Assembly (NCBI GenBank): GCA_038087015.1
Contig: JASBNA010000111.1
Coordinates: 1 to 64,000, forward strand
Reading direction: 5' to 3'
Length of the DNA stretch: 64,000 nt
DNA from: Cerrena zonata
Lineage: Eukaryota > Basidiomycota > Agaricomycetes > Polyporales > Cerrenaceae
The notes below the pieces were generated by a model, which worked only from the letters and a program-made list of their open reading frames with translations, was not told the DNA's origin and ran no database searches. Below are positions 1-11,472 of this stretch, piece after piece; position 1 is the first letter of the stretch; every line of letters starts with the position of its first letter. Both the position numbers and the translations under genes were made by a program.

Positions 1-106
1 ACCTAACCCTAACCCTAACCCTAACCCTAACCCTAACCCTAACCCTAACCCTAACCCTAACCCTAACCCTAACCCTAACCCTAACCCTAACCTAACCCTA
101 ACCCTA
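1..106. repeat. Telomere repeat tract (CCCTAA)n
   Basis: About 17 copies of the C-strand telomere repeat CCCTAA (TTAGGG on the other strand) start at base 1. One short CCTAA unit occurs at the first base and another near base 90, and the tract gives way to unique AT-rich DNA at 'cctacgaacc'. TTAGGG is the usual telomere unit of filamentous fungi. Its position at the very start, with the C-rich strand reading inward, shows that the window begins at a true chromosome end. Confidence 0.97.
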
Positions 107-948
107 CGAACCAATAATTAAAATATTTAACTCTTTTCTATTATTTTCCCTCTTAAATCCTACCTATGCCTACTTAACCTATCCTATTATCTAAATTATA
201 TTCTATCCTATTCAACCAATTAACTATTAATCCCTTTTCATATCTAACATTAACTATATTATCTCTCTTCTATTATTGCATCTTTACTCTTTGCTTCTAC
301 TTCATACTTCCCTCCTTTCTATATATTTTCCAACTTCAATTCTATTATTGCTTCTAATATTTCTTTCTAATTCCTTCTTTATATTATTCTACCAATTACT
401 TCCTCTAACTTTACCTGCCTTACTTCAATCTCATTTCTTATCTTCCACTTGAATCTCAACTTCTACTATACTCTTCCTATCTATCTCTACCTTCATCTAT
501 ATATTTCAACTATCTCTCAACTAATTCTGTTAAAATATTCATGTCTACTTACCTGCAATATTATATCTCAATAACTATTGTTGTTACTATTTCTATTATT
601 CTTTCATAATTTCTATATCATTCTAATATTATTATTGCCATGTTCTCATCTCATATTCTTATACATTTATCTTATTTGTATATTCACTTGATATATATTT
701 CTATCTTTCAATCTATGTCATATTATTTCTTATGTCAACTTATACTTGCATCTACTTTATTTCACTTTATTGTTGAACTATATTCTTCACTCAATCTTAC
801 TAATCATTATCTTCACTCACAGTTACTACTTATCAAAATCTGTTATACCAATTTTCAATAATACTTTCATATTTATTGCTACTATCTTTGATATATATTA
901 CATTGATTCAACTTTGTCAACAGTACTCTATCTTAATTGCAACTTGTA
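107..948. other. AT-rich non-coding subtelomere
   Basis: Pyrimidine-biased AT-rich sequence full of TTATT, CTATT and CTTCT strings. The open frames here are low-complexity and lack splice-consistent or family-like content. I see no gene. Confidence 0.7.
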
Positions 949-1890
949 CTTGACTTGACTTTGATATTACTATTACTTTTTATTGTTGTTATCTTAATCT
1001 TTATCTCTTTGACTTTCATTTGGATTACTGAATCTTATTACAACATATTCTCTTTTTATATCTTCACTTGAAAAGTTGTTGCAGCAACTTATTTTTGGTG
1101 TTACAAATATAATCATAGCAATCACTTATCACTTTCACTTTACTCTAGTTAGTAGATTGTAGTATCATATGCTTCACTATATATCTCTACTGATTGTAAT
1201 ATTTTCAATCTTCACTTGCAAAGTTACTTGAAATATTGTTGTAGCAACTTTTTTCTGATCTCAAAAATATTGCAATAATTATCTTTTTCACTTTGATATA
1301 TGATATCTTATATTTATTTCAGTTGTTCCATATTCAATTCATATTTGCTACAGTAACTGTTTCCATTTGACACTTTACTAAAGTTGCTCTATTAACTTTG
1401 TCTGACATTTTTATCCAATTCTTGACTTGACTTTGATATTCAATATTTATTATCATTACTTTTTATCATTGCCATCTTATTCTTTATTTCTTTGGTGTTC
1501 ATTCAGATTACTGGATCTCAACACAATATATCTTTACTGACTATAATATTTTTAGTCTTCACTTAAAACATTGTTGCAACAACTTATTTTTAATATTCAA
1601 ACTATAATCATAACAATCACTTATAACTTTCACTTTGACTCTGGTTAGTATATTCTAATATAATATACTTTACTTTATATCTCTACTAAATGTGACATTT
1701 TTAATGTTCCCTTGGAAAGTTGTTGCAGCAACTTCTTTCTGATATCAAAAATATAGCAGTAATTATCTTTTCCAGTTTGATATATGATATCTTGTATTGA
1801 CTTCAGTTGTTTCACAGTAGATTGATATTGGTTACAGTAACTCTTCCCATTTGACACTGGACTGAAGTTGCTGCATCAACTTTGCCCAAC
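949..1890. repeat. Tandem duplication of a ~472-bp subtelomeric unit
   Basis: The string CTTGACTTGACTTTGATATT begins at 1421; its counterpart begins at 949 with only minor changes. Several later blocks match in the same order: the 'ggattactg' block, the dyad followed by 'ttattttt', 'ataatcata.caatcactta', and 'gatatatgatatctt.tatt'. The copies are diverged by substitutions and small indels. No coding potential is evident. Confidence 0.75.
1073..1090. repeat. 18-bp dyad AAGTTGTTGCAGCAACTT (first of several)
   Basis: Near-perfect inverted repeat AAGTTGYTGCAGCAACTT. It recurs at 1717-1734 and 3970-3987, and as variants near 1238, 1570, 1866, 1909, 2833 and 3205. Some copies sit inside introns of the neighbouring C2H2 gene. 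It is confined to the first 4 kb of the window as far as I can see. Confidence 0.8.
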
Positions 1891-1908
1891 ATTTTCATGA
1901 AATTCTGG

Positions 1909-2029
1909 AAGTTGCTGCATCAACTTTGGCCTGGAATCGTTGCTGGAGTCGTTTCTGGAGTCGTTCTGGAGTCGTTTGCCCTGGAGTCGTCCGTAGTCAG
2001 CCCTCACTACGGGGGATAAGAAACATAGG
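1909..2029. repeat. Hairpin module, copy 1
   Basis: In order: the dyad variant AAGTTGCTGCATCAACTT; several CTGGAGTC units separated by a few bases; a stem-loop with arms CCGTAGT (1991-1997) and ACTACGG (2006-2012); and the string GGATAAGAAACATAGG. The same ordered module recurs in direct orientation at 3970-4099. Copy 1 overlaps the 3' end and stop codon of the C2H2 gene, so the last codons of that gene are repeat-derived. Confidence 0.8.
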
Positions 2030-3491
2030 TGTAATAAGACGAGCATCAGAAGTTTCTGCCTCTAGCTTGGCATAAACAGTTTTGACTTGCTGTCTGGCTT
2101 GTGTAATGAACATTTTGGCAATGTTGATTTGAGGGTTAGATGTCGATTGAGGAAGTATGACTTTGAAGAATTGTTTGTGAGAGCTATGAGTGAGTTGTTG
2201 TAGATGACATGATGACCAATTGGTAGTAGCAGGATGTTCTGGATGATCAGTGCGGTGGTGCACTCTCATAGATTCCTTGCTTCGACATTTGTAGTCACAG
2301 GCTGGGCATTCTACTCCAATATAAATAGATAATCCTCCAAAAGCATTCAGATTGTGATCTAAAAACTCTGCAAAGGAATCATAGCAGTAGATATTGGAGA
2401 GTGCACAGAGAAAAGGAAGAGTGGGATAAGCAGATAGTTTTGGGTGTTGTTGCCTCATATGTTTGATAGTTTGTGTTGTAGTCAATGCAATATGACAAAG
2501 TTCACAACACAAACATCCTAGTGATGTATTGATGATAAGGTTGAATGTGTCAAGATCAGGGTGCCGATAGATATCCTAGATATCATCATTAAAATTAAAA
2601 TATATCAATAAAAATAAAATAGCTTACAGAAAAGTCAAATGTTGCTTCTAAATCTTCACTATCAGAGCTATCATCTTTGTAAGAAATCTATGAGTAATTA
2701 TTAGTATAAGTCTGATATATTTCTTCATTTGAAAACATACAGAACTAATAACAGGTCTCACTGTTCCTGGTAAAGGAGGATCTTCATATTCTAATGATGG
2801 TGATGATCTAGCATTAGAGGAAGATTTCTGTAATTTGCTGCATCAACTTTAGAACTGATATGAATATATTAAGATGTACCTCAGAGCTATGTGAAGAATG
2901 TGGCCTTGAGGTAGGATCTTGATCCAGCTGCTGCAATCGTTCTAATTGTTTCTATAAAATAGTTATTAATAAATTATATGGTTAGAAAGAAAGAAATAAT
3001 ATACCTGAATCACAGCAACATCAGGGTCATGATCTTCTTTGCTGTCTTCTTCTTTATATTCCTCTTCTCTTTCTTCCTCTTCCTCCTCTTCTTCATCATC
3101 AGATATTTCTGTACTGACTGGAATATTGGAACGTATCAAAGGAATTTCTTCAGATTCTTCAGATGAACTTGAACTAGTTGGGTTATTCTAGAGCTTATAT
3201 TAGAACTTGCTGCAGCAACTTTAGGAAAATACATACTGATATCCAAGTGCCTTTATGTTTTTTGAGATGTTTTTTGAGAGCAGCAACTGTTGCATATTCT
3301 GTGTTGCATTGAATACTATCACATTGACATTGATACTTTTGATTTTGGTTGCAAGTTAAAGTGATAACTGTATTACTAATAGTAATAGTGTCAGCAGATT
3401 TACATACTCGTTCATGACTTTTTTGAAGGTTAGCTGTTTCTAGAAGTTTGGAACAGTATCTGCATTTGTAAAGAGATGAGACTGTAAACAT
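1997..3491 (-). CDS. C2H2-type zinc-finger protein, TLH-helicase-N-terminus-like
   Basis: A multi-exon gene read on the minus strand. Exon 1 starts at 3491 and encodes two zinc-binding pairs (CRYCSKL...H and CNTEYATVAALKKHLKKH). It splices at GTATGT into a Ser/Asp/Glu-rich acidic stretch. Four more introns follow, with good GT/AG ends. The last exon reads HPDLDTFNLIINTSL, then CELC...HMRQQH, then CPACDYKCRSKESMRVHHRTDH, and stops at 1997. The pattern (C-x2-C followed by H-x4-H after a FNLII segment) resembles the N-terminal zinc-finger region found with telomere-linked RecQ-like helicases and DUF3505 proteins in fungal subtelomeres. No helicase domain is present downstream, so this is either a stand-alone gene or a remnant. 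Family assignment is inference; the coding structure is well supported. Confidence 0.6.
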
Positions 3492-3969
3492 TGTATTTGA
3501 AATTGTATGAGATGTTGATGATGATGGTAGAGAGTTAAGAAATAAACATAGATTTTAAAGAGATTTAACTCTTATGTACTTTATTATATAAGGTTCAAAC
3601 TCAGATAAACCTTATTTTTAAAACTATATCTACTATTATAAATGTATTAAAGAGTGGAGAAAAAAGTAATATTGAATCTAGGGTTTTTTTGAAAGTATTT
3701 TGTCTAGATATATTTATAGTTAGCCTTTATTACAGAAGATAAAAATTATAGTTACTTTTAATTATTATTATTTTATTATTTCTATCACATCTTTGCTATT
3801 ATAATATTTTCATTTTTTTAGTTTAAAAATAATAGTAGCAAATTATTTCTAATATGCTAGTAGTAACTATTCTCTAGCTTGATATACTCTACTTTATTTT
3901 ACATTAAGTAATTTCATTAATACTTATTATAGCATTTTTTTATTCTTTATTTTGGTGTGTATTCTATCA

Positions 3970-4099
3970 AAGTTGCTGCAGCAACTTTTATCTGGAGTCC
4001 TAGCTGGAGTCCCGGGTGGCTAGAATTACTATATATGGGGCCTGGAGTCCCCTGGAGTCCCGTAGTCAGCCCTCACTACGGAGGATAAGAAACATAGGA
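3970..4099. repeat. Hairpin module, copy 2
   Basis: Perfect dyad AAGTTGCTGCAGCAACTT at 3970-3987, four CTGGAGTC units, stem-loop arms CCGTAGT (4060-4066) and ACTACGG (4075-4081), and GGATAAGAAACATAGG. It is the direct repeat of the module at 1909-2029. The two copies bracket the C2H2 gene at a spacing of about 2.07 kb. Confidence 0.8.
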
Positions 4100-4169
4100 G
4101 AGGAAGGCACACGTGTCTTATCTTATCTAAGAAAGGGTATATGGGGCAGGTACCACTGAAATATAGCAA

Positions 4170-4250
4170 GTGTGCATAGCTCAGTTGGTTGAACGCGTTA
4201 ATTCATGCATGGAGGCGTGGCAGAGCCCTAGGTTCAAGCCGCGCCAGTGT
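4170..4250 (+). ncRNA. tRNA-like / tRNA-derived SINE head
   Basis: A consensus pol III A box, TAGCTCAGTTGG, lies at 4177-4188 and a B box, GGTTCAAGCC, at 4231-4240. A possible anticodon stem, ACGC/GCGT, encloses an 18-nt loop. The acceptor and T stems pair poorly, so this is probably not a working tRNA gene. It is better explained as a decayed intron-containing tRNA or the head of a tRNA-derived SINE. It begins 71 bases after hairpin module 2. Confidence 0.45.
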
Positions 4251-5572
4251 CTATCGTTACTCCGATAATTAGGGCACCGCCTTCTAGCTCATGTAACTTC
4301 TCTCCCATCATCTCTCTTCATTCTAATAACTCTCCTCATTTTATCTTTTTTTTTGACACCGCTACAGATGTCGTACTCACTGTTTCCCTAAAATGGTAAC
4401 TTTTCTCTCTTACTTTCTTTTCTCTCTCTTCAACCTGTGTATCTACTGTTACCTCACTACTTTTCTCATTGTAGAATGTCTGTACTGTCTCCAACTCTTC
4501 CATTCAATCAAAATATCAAACATACTCACTGTTTCAATTTTACTTTTTCTGCACCAAAGCAAGTTCTCTGTATATTTCTCACTGTGACTACTTGTTTATG
4601 AGTGTTGTATACCTTGTATCTTCTTATTGGTTTGTCATTTCTCTGTCAATGTCACTCATCAATGTCAAAATGACAAGTTTCAGTTGTCTGTATTTTTTTC
4701 TCAAATCTTCAATCTTCAATTTGACTATTACAATGGTTTCAACTGTTCTAATATTTCCTCAACCAAGTGAACTTTGTAAAATGTATACTGCAGTTCTACC
4801 TCTGCTGATAGAATCTGTTGCTTGCTAACTATCTAATAGCAGATTTTGCTGCCCTGAACAATATTTGATTGCAGACAGTGACCAACAAATTATAGAAGCA
4901 TTGACAGAGATAATTTATTGTACCCTAACTTATCTACAAGGGGGTATAATGTGACTTACAAAAAGGGAGCTTGGTGATGGCAAAGCTAATAAACAGAGTG
5001 AGGGGATGTAGACAACTCTAACTCATCTAACAGGCAAGCAAAGAAATCCTGATTTTGTATTGATTATGATTCTTTAGAAAGCAGAGATATAAGATGATCT
5101 AGTTTGCCAAGTAGATAGATCTAGAGGTTTTAGTAAATATTAGCTTATATACTAGTAGTCAATTATATCAAGTTATTATATCCAGCTAATATTAGCTAAC
5201 AAACTAGTGAAAGCAGCTTACAAACTAGCTAATAAATATACTAAAATAGTACAACTAGAAGATATTATCTTGGACACTATGTTAACTAGAGTATACATTA
5301 GGAACTAAATAGATAAAAATAGAAGTTTCAGCCGCTATTAGATTATAAAATAGAGAAGAAATAGATCAAATTAGGGTTTTCAGATACTATTAGATAGAAT
5401 ATTATACAAAATGAGAAAAATCAGTCTAGGATTAGATAGCAAATTATATAAACTATTCAGATTTAGGAGAATTATCAAATCTAGTACTAATCAATGTTAA
5501 ATTAATATTGGCTAGCAGGGGGAGTTTTTCCTGATGTAGTACTAAGCTAAAGCGAATAGTAAAGCAGTAGTG
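4251..5572. other. AT-rich intergenic DNA
   Basis: Low-GC sequence with short, low-complexity open frames. Around 5080-5500 it is rich in 'ctagt', 'agata' and 'aatatta' words. I found no gene or RNA that I can support. Confidence 0.6.
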
Positions 5573-6673
5573 TCAAATAATTTGTTGAGTGCTTATAGCA
5601 TCAGATAGTGCTATATAGCAATTACAGATTTTCCAGATGACATCAGAGATATTACAAGATTCACAGTTAATATTGGTGTCTTGCTTGTAGACTTGCAGTG
5701 CAGATTGAAAGACACAAAGAAGAGTGTTGCCGGTACAGGTGTGGAGCTGGCGGATTTGTTTGTTGATATTGAGAGAACAGCAATGAAAGATGAAAGGTAG
5801 AAAGTGTATCATGTCAGTAACCTCAGGGTTGGAGAGAAGAGAGATGAGCTCCCATGCAGCCACCTCATCTTCATCAGTAGGAAGGTCATTATTTGCCAGA
5901 ACAAGCTGCATGCCATTGCATTTATCGAAGGCGGCGGCGAGAACGTCTCCGAGCTTTCCAGTAGTCATGGCCGCGATCGTGTCGAGAATACGAAGATCAC
6001 GGCGTGCATACGTGTCGTTGCAGCGAGTTCTGATATGGTGGACATTGGGGGCTTGGAAAGGTATGTTGCGACTAGAATAGCCAAATTCGCGCAAAAGTAA
6101 TAATTGCTCAGAGAGGATGATTTGATCGATGTGAATATCCCCCTCGTCCGATGACGAAACTACAGCAATATTTGGGTTAAGATCAAGTGATAACACATAA
6201 CTCAACTAGCGCACCATTCAGTCCTGCAATTGGCCCAAGTGTTCAATGAGGATGAGGGTAAACCGGAAGGCAGTACCAGCGTGACAGCCATGTCTAGGAC
6301 AAGAGTTTTTCACTCACGAAATTGCTTCCGCACTGCATTTTCAGGTGTACTCTTTGACCGTATACTGGCCAAAACAGTAGCGGCAGTCGCTAGACTGTCT
6401 AACATAGCGACAGAAAAACATACAACACAATACCATTATATTACATGTAAAATGGCAAGAGTGCGACCTGAAGGCTTGTAAGCATGTTGCCCAGTAGCAC
6501 GAGATTTGTTCCTGGACTTTGCCTGCTGTTGAGCAAGAAATAAGAAGCTTGAAGACAACGTTGCGATGCCCTGTCATCCTCGTTCTCGAGTTTTCTCCTC
6601 GTCCAATGTTACTTACACACACAAGCTCGATCTCAATCAAACCCACCAGTTCAGTGAGGTTCAGTGAGCCCAT
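5573..6673 (-). CDS. Hypothetical protein, multi-exon
   Basis: The main minus-strand exon ends at 5573 and encodes about 210 residues. It begins after an acceptor at about 6206 with LSYVLSLDLNPNIAV, followed by an acidic SSSDEGD run, a basic CNDTYARRDLR segment, and a C-terminal stretch with several Cys (FHCCSLNI, CESCNISDVIWKICNC). Upstream, a plausible first exon starts at 6673 (MGSLNLTELVGLIEIEL). A basic exon reads QAKSRNKSRATGQ behind an AG acceptor. The link between the basic exon and the main exon is uncertain. I do not recognise the family. The sharp rise in GC around 5900 marks entry into the gene-rich core. Confidence 0.45.
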
Positions 6674-7345
6674 CCATCCAGTATCTGTATAACTTTCCCT
6701 CCTCCCCTATATGATCATAGCCCGGGCTACTCCCTCGACGCATGCGGGACTGATTTCGGGCGGCACCAAATGAGTAGAGTGGTACGCCTTTGAGCGAGAT
6801 GGACAAGATCGAGAACCCTAATCCTGGGATGTTTCTTCTAGAAAGTCAGACGAATGAATAAAAACTACAAAACAAACGCAACCGAATTTGCACGACTTTC
6901 TGTTACGGGGGAATTTCCGAGTCGTTGTTTTTGTCCATTGATGACCCCACCAACGAGTAAAGGATTACTTGCACGACAACCTCAACAAGAAAACTTGATG
7001 TCTGAGGCACGTACTCGCCCAGATGAAGCAAGCCTAGAAATTGACAAGGTGGACCAGGTTGTTGAGGTCGAGGTTGAAGGTCGTCGGAGTTGGGGTCCGA
7101 TATGGCACAGATCACGTTCGAGGTGCTTAGTCTGTTGAAACCTCTTCATACAGTCTCACCTAGAGGAACAAAAGAGCCATCCTTGATCTGTACGCATCGA
7201 GAGGGTTGCAAAGATGTGGAAAGTTTGGTGGTAATGAGCGTCCAGAAGAAAGGAGGGAATGTGGCGAGAACAAGTGCGAACATGTCGATTTCGCAACTCT
7301 TACCTTTACCACCACCACCATTTACTGTTCCACTGACCACTGGGC
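6674..7345. other. Upstream region of the PHD/SET gene
   Basis: Contains short open frames on both strands, including a minus-strand frame ending only 5 bases from the PHD/SET start codon. None has convincing support. The run 'taccaccaccaccattta' lies just before the start codon. It probably holds the promoter and 5' leader. Confidence 0.4.
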
Positions 7346-10300
7346 ATGAAACACGATGCGGCAGAAGAAGCTGCGCTCGGTCTACTAGGTCTACATGCTA
7401 ATGCCAACACCAACGGCTCTGACTACCAACGAACGACCTCAACAATCCCTCTCAAGCGCAAGTCGTCTGCCTACTCTCAGCCTAGCACACCACTCGACCA
7501 CCATCCACGTCCGAGACCTCTCGTATCTTCCAACATCAGCCCCGGGAAGGGCTCTGCTAGCTCAGATGCTATCCGTTGTATCTGTGGCTACGACTACGAC
7601 GACGGCTTTTCTGTTGCTTGCGATCTCTGCGGCCGATGGGTCCATGCTGCCTGCTTCGACATTGTTGACAGTCAGGTCCCTGAAGAGTTCAAATGTCTAG
7701 AATGTGACCCACGACCTGTCAACAAGGAAAAGGCCATCAAGTTGCAGAAGGCGAGGCAGAAGTACTTGCAGGAGGCCGAAGTTGAGAAACAGCGACGGCG
7801 GGGTAGCCCAGGTGTCGAGCGAAAAGGTAGACGAACCAGTGCAAATACGACCACCGCGCAAACCGTTACCGACCAAACTCACTCTACTCAGCCCGCCAAA
7901 CGGAAACGGAGAGCATCCATGATCAACGCCCCACCACACACCACCGAGGACGAACTGGTAGACATCGACGAACCGTCTACTCACAGCTACGTTCATATCG
8001 ACCACGACGAAGTGCCTCATCAACACACTCGTGACCGTCTCAAGCGACTCGCCCAACACTGGAGAGGCGTTACTGCACTCGATGGCGACAACCCCAACTC
8101 TCCCGTCTTGCTCACACCTGATGATCTCCCTCTACACCCCCACGCCGCTCTTCGACCTGTTCCCTCATCGTCTATCTCACATTCAACTCTATCACTGCAC
8201 AGCAATCCCTCTGTTCGTCCTCCGACTTATGCTGTTCATGCTACGAAGCCGATCCCTTCTCGATCTCTCATTGCCCCTTACGTCTCAACGATCGTCCCGT
8301 CTACCCACTACCTCGCTGACCCTCTCAATGCCTACGCCCATTTGAGCATGCCAAAACCCTTCGTTCACCTCCTTGGCCCACCCCTCGACGTCGCGCTCGA
8401 TGCTAGGTCGACCGGTCAAGAAGGACGATTCGTCAGGAGCGGATGTAGGCCAAACGCTGTTCTCAGACCGGTATTGTGCAACAAAGGAAGACACGGGTCA
8501 GATGAGTGGGACGAGAGTCTCACCTTCGGTGTTTTCGCTCTGAGGGACTTGAAGGCGAACGAGGAAGTTGTCTTGGGCTGGGAGTGGGACGACGGTAGTG
8601 TCATTCACCAACTACCTGCACTTATCAGTAGTCCCCATCTCTTCGCGTGCGTACTTCCCCTATTTCTTTTACCTTCTCTTTCTCAACATCACATAGTCCT
8701 TATAGGTTTGAGCAATTTCGACATCAAATGACTTCCATGTTACATGCTATCTCGTCCACCTTTGCCACCTGCGCTTGCGGAACCCGAGTACGAGATTGTG
8801 CGCTCAATCGCTTGGCAGAGTTCGTTGATGGCCAAATTCCCCCGATTCCATGTCCCGACATCGATCTAGGTCCGCTTCTTCAGAGGGAACGAGGGTTCAG
8901 GACGAGGGAACGGAATCCGATGAGTGGCGGCATGGGTGGCGTCGAGATGGTCTACTCGAACGGGTCGCGAGATGAAGAATGGGTGGACTCACCAGACGCG
9001 GGACCGTCTACACTGCCGTATAACGGGACCGATACACATGGAGGGACAAGCAGGCGGGATAGAAAGGGGAAAGCGAGAGCTACGAATGACGACTTGGAGG
9101 GTAAGTCGTTCAAACCGCTCACAGGTAACTCAGCTCGTGTTCATATCTGTACTGCGACAGTAACTGATCCATCTCAATTCCAACAGATCCCTCGACCATC
9201 CAGCAAACACAGCACCGCCCGACGTCTCCCTCCACTTCCCCTCGAACTCCAAAGCGCCCTGAACGACTACCTCTCGACGAGAACAGACTACCGCCGAAAC
9301 TCCGCAAAACATGGATGCGGCGCAAGGTAACTGCTCTACAACGGCAATACGGGACCCCCCAATCTCCGGACCCGTCAGAGAATGGGAGAGTAGGGACGGA
9401 GGAAGAAACTAGGATGGTCGTTGATGGTACGTTATCGTTCATTGCCCTACTGATTACATCTAATATGTTTAGATGCAGATGCAGAGTCGATGCCCCCGCC
9501 TCCACTTCCACCTACTGCTGCTGGAGCCTCAAGTTCACAACGATCGAAATCCCCCACTCCACCTCCATCTCCACCCCCGCCTCGACAGACGGCGTCAACG
9601 ACATGTGCCATATCGTCCTTAGTCGAAGCACCCTATCCAACAACACCGTTTGCAAATATGACGATTCACTCTCCCGCCTTATCGTCGTACTTTGCTCCCT
9701 CTAACCCTTCAGAAAACTCTTCAAAGTCGCCTGAACCACTTCATGTAACCATTCCGAACGAGAGTGGTAGTAGGGCGTTAAGGATCGAGAACCTCTTAAG
9801 ATCTCCAATCCTAGAAACTGTCAAGGAGATCAAGGAACCCGAAAACGAGTCGGCGACGCCAACAAAGGAATCCGAGGTGGTGGCCGAAAGCGTAGAAGAG
9901 ACTCACGAGGTTCCCGAGGAGAAACAGAAGACTGTGGAGGAAGATGTCATGGACGTGGATCCTAAATCTCGCTCACCTTCTCCTATTCCCGACCCTCCTG
10001 CGCAGGAACCAGCAGAGATCGACGCAGAGCTTCAAAACCAGACGGGAAGTGCAGATCCTCCCAATGAATGTGGTCCTCCTCATGTTCAAGACCAGGTCAT
10101 GATAGACACTACCGATAACGATCAGGAACTGGAGGTTGCCAACCACGATACGAAAGGAGATCCGAACCTTGAAGCTGGACCCCTCCCGTCTCAGACTGAA
10201 GAACCTGCCCCATCGAGCATCATCATCTCTCCTCCTGTCGAGCCTCCTTCCACCTCCCTTCCCACCGAGGTCGAAACTAACGCCATTGATGATGCTTCGA

Positions 10301-11472
10301 TTACCTCACCCACAGCATCTCTACTTACCCCAGTGAATAGTAGTAATGCTCACTTCTCTGACCGGGAAGACGTCGATTCGACTAACAAATCGACGCCCGC
10401 CGCGACCCCTTCGCCGTCGTTGTCCCAAATTGCTCTCCCGCAGCAAAAGGTCAAGCTGTCACTAAAGGACTTTGCGCTGAGGAAAAAGAGAAAGAAAGCA
10501 GAAGAGGAATCCAAACCTACACCTCCGCCGCCTCCACCGCCTTCCGCAGAGCACCCCGAAACAGGAAAGGAAGAGGGTCTCTCAATGTATTCAATTCAAG
10601 AGACTCAGCATGTCGCTGACGTTGAGTCTTGTGCAGAGGACGAGAAGATGCCGCTCAACAAGGTAGAAAACTCAGCTCCAGGTCTTGATGTACCTCCGTT
10701 AGTTGTACCTGAGGTTCTGACGCAAGACATGACTTCCCCTGTACTTAAACGGGAAGATGCCTTTAGGCTCCCATCAGTTGAAGTCCATCCTGTTGCTAAA
10801 GAGGTCAATTCGATACCTAACGGCGTTGGTGTTGAAGAACATGCCAGTCTGTCATATCAAGCCAAACTCGAACTGACTGAAGAGCCAAGAGACATACTTT
10901 CTGGCACTGGGCTTGAACGTCGACATTCTACTCCTGCTTCTAACATCACATCTCTTTCCGACGTCCAGCCCACGCGAGAGCCAGACTGGACCACCTCTCC
11001 TCGTTCAAGTATGTTACTCCAGGTTGCCTCCTTAACACCTCTCGTCCGACAACACTCCCAGGAGGACGGCGAGATTCTGAGTCCGCCACCGCCGAAACCG
11101 CCACCACTAGGACCTCGACCACATACTCCTCCTACTCATCCACGTTCATACCAACCTGACAATGTCTCTCCCAAGGGACCAGTGTCTGCCTCTCGACGAC
11201 CACCTCCACCTCCATCGTCTTCGTATCGTTCATCGTATTCCAGCCCATCATCGAGGCCTCTTCCTAGTGCTCCGCGAGCGCTACGAACAGGAGCCGCACG
11301 AAACCACTCTTCCACTTCCAACTACTCTCATGGCCCCTCTCGATCGTATTCCCCGTTAGACGCACCTCGCGGTCCATCTGCTGATCGAGACCGAGATCGA
11401 GAGTGGGACAGGGATCGAGACAGCAGATCGTATCGACCGAGTAGAGGGAGAGGTCAAGGGTGGTCCCGATGA
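7346..11472 (+). CDS. SET3: SET3-like PHD finger and SET domain protein
   Basis: Four exons (7346-8646, 8706-9124, 9187-9426, 9473-11472) join in frame to about 1,319 residues. A PHD finger occupies residues 78-120, with the full Cys4-His-Cys3 spacing (CICGYDYDDG, CDLCGRWVHAACF, CLEC). A SET-like segment follows at about 335-430: RFVRSGCRPN stands in for the usual RFINHSCxPN, and EVVLGWEW for the terminal tyrosine region. The rest is long and disordered: Pro/Ser-rich, acidic, with an RDRDREWDRDRD-type tail. PHD followed by a weakly conserved SET domain is the Set3/SETD5 arrangement, a histone-deacetylase-complex subunit that reads chromatin and usually lacks methyltransferase activity. Intron 2 has a second donor, GTAAGT at 9101, 24 nt upstream and in the same phase, so two isoforms differing by eight residues are possible. 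Confidence 0.85.

Noticed and set aside
1909..4099. Module copies as LTRs of a retrotransposon
   Set aside because: Copies are about 120-130 bp, lack the usual TG...CA ends, and enclose no reverse transcriptase, protease or integrase; the gene inside runs as a normal spliced C2H2 gene.
7146..7340. Minus-strand frame with a possible membrane segment (MFALVLATFPPFFW)
   Set aside because: It would start 5 bases from the PHD/SET start codon, has no partner exon with a normal-sized intron, and no recognisable family.
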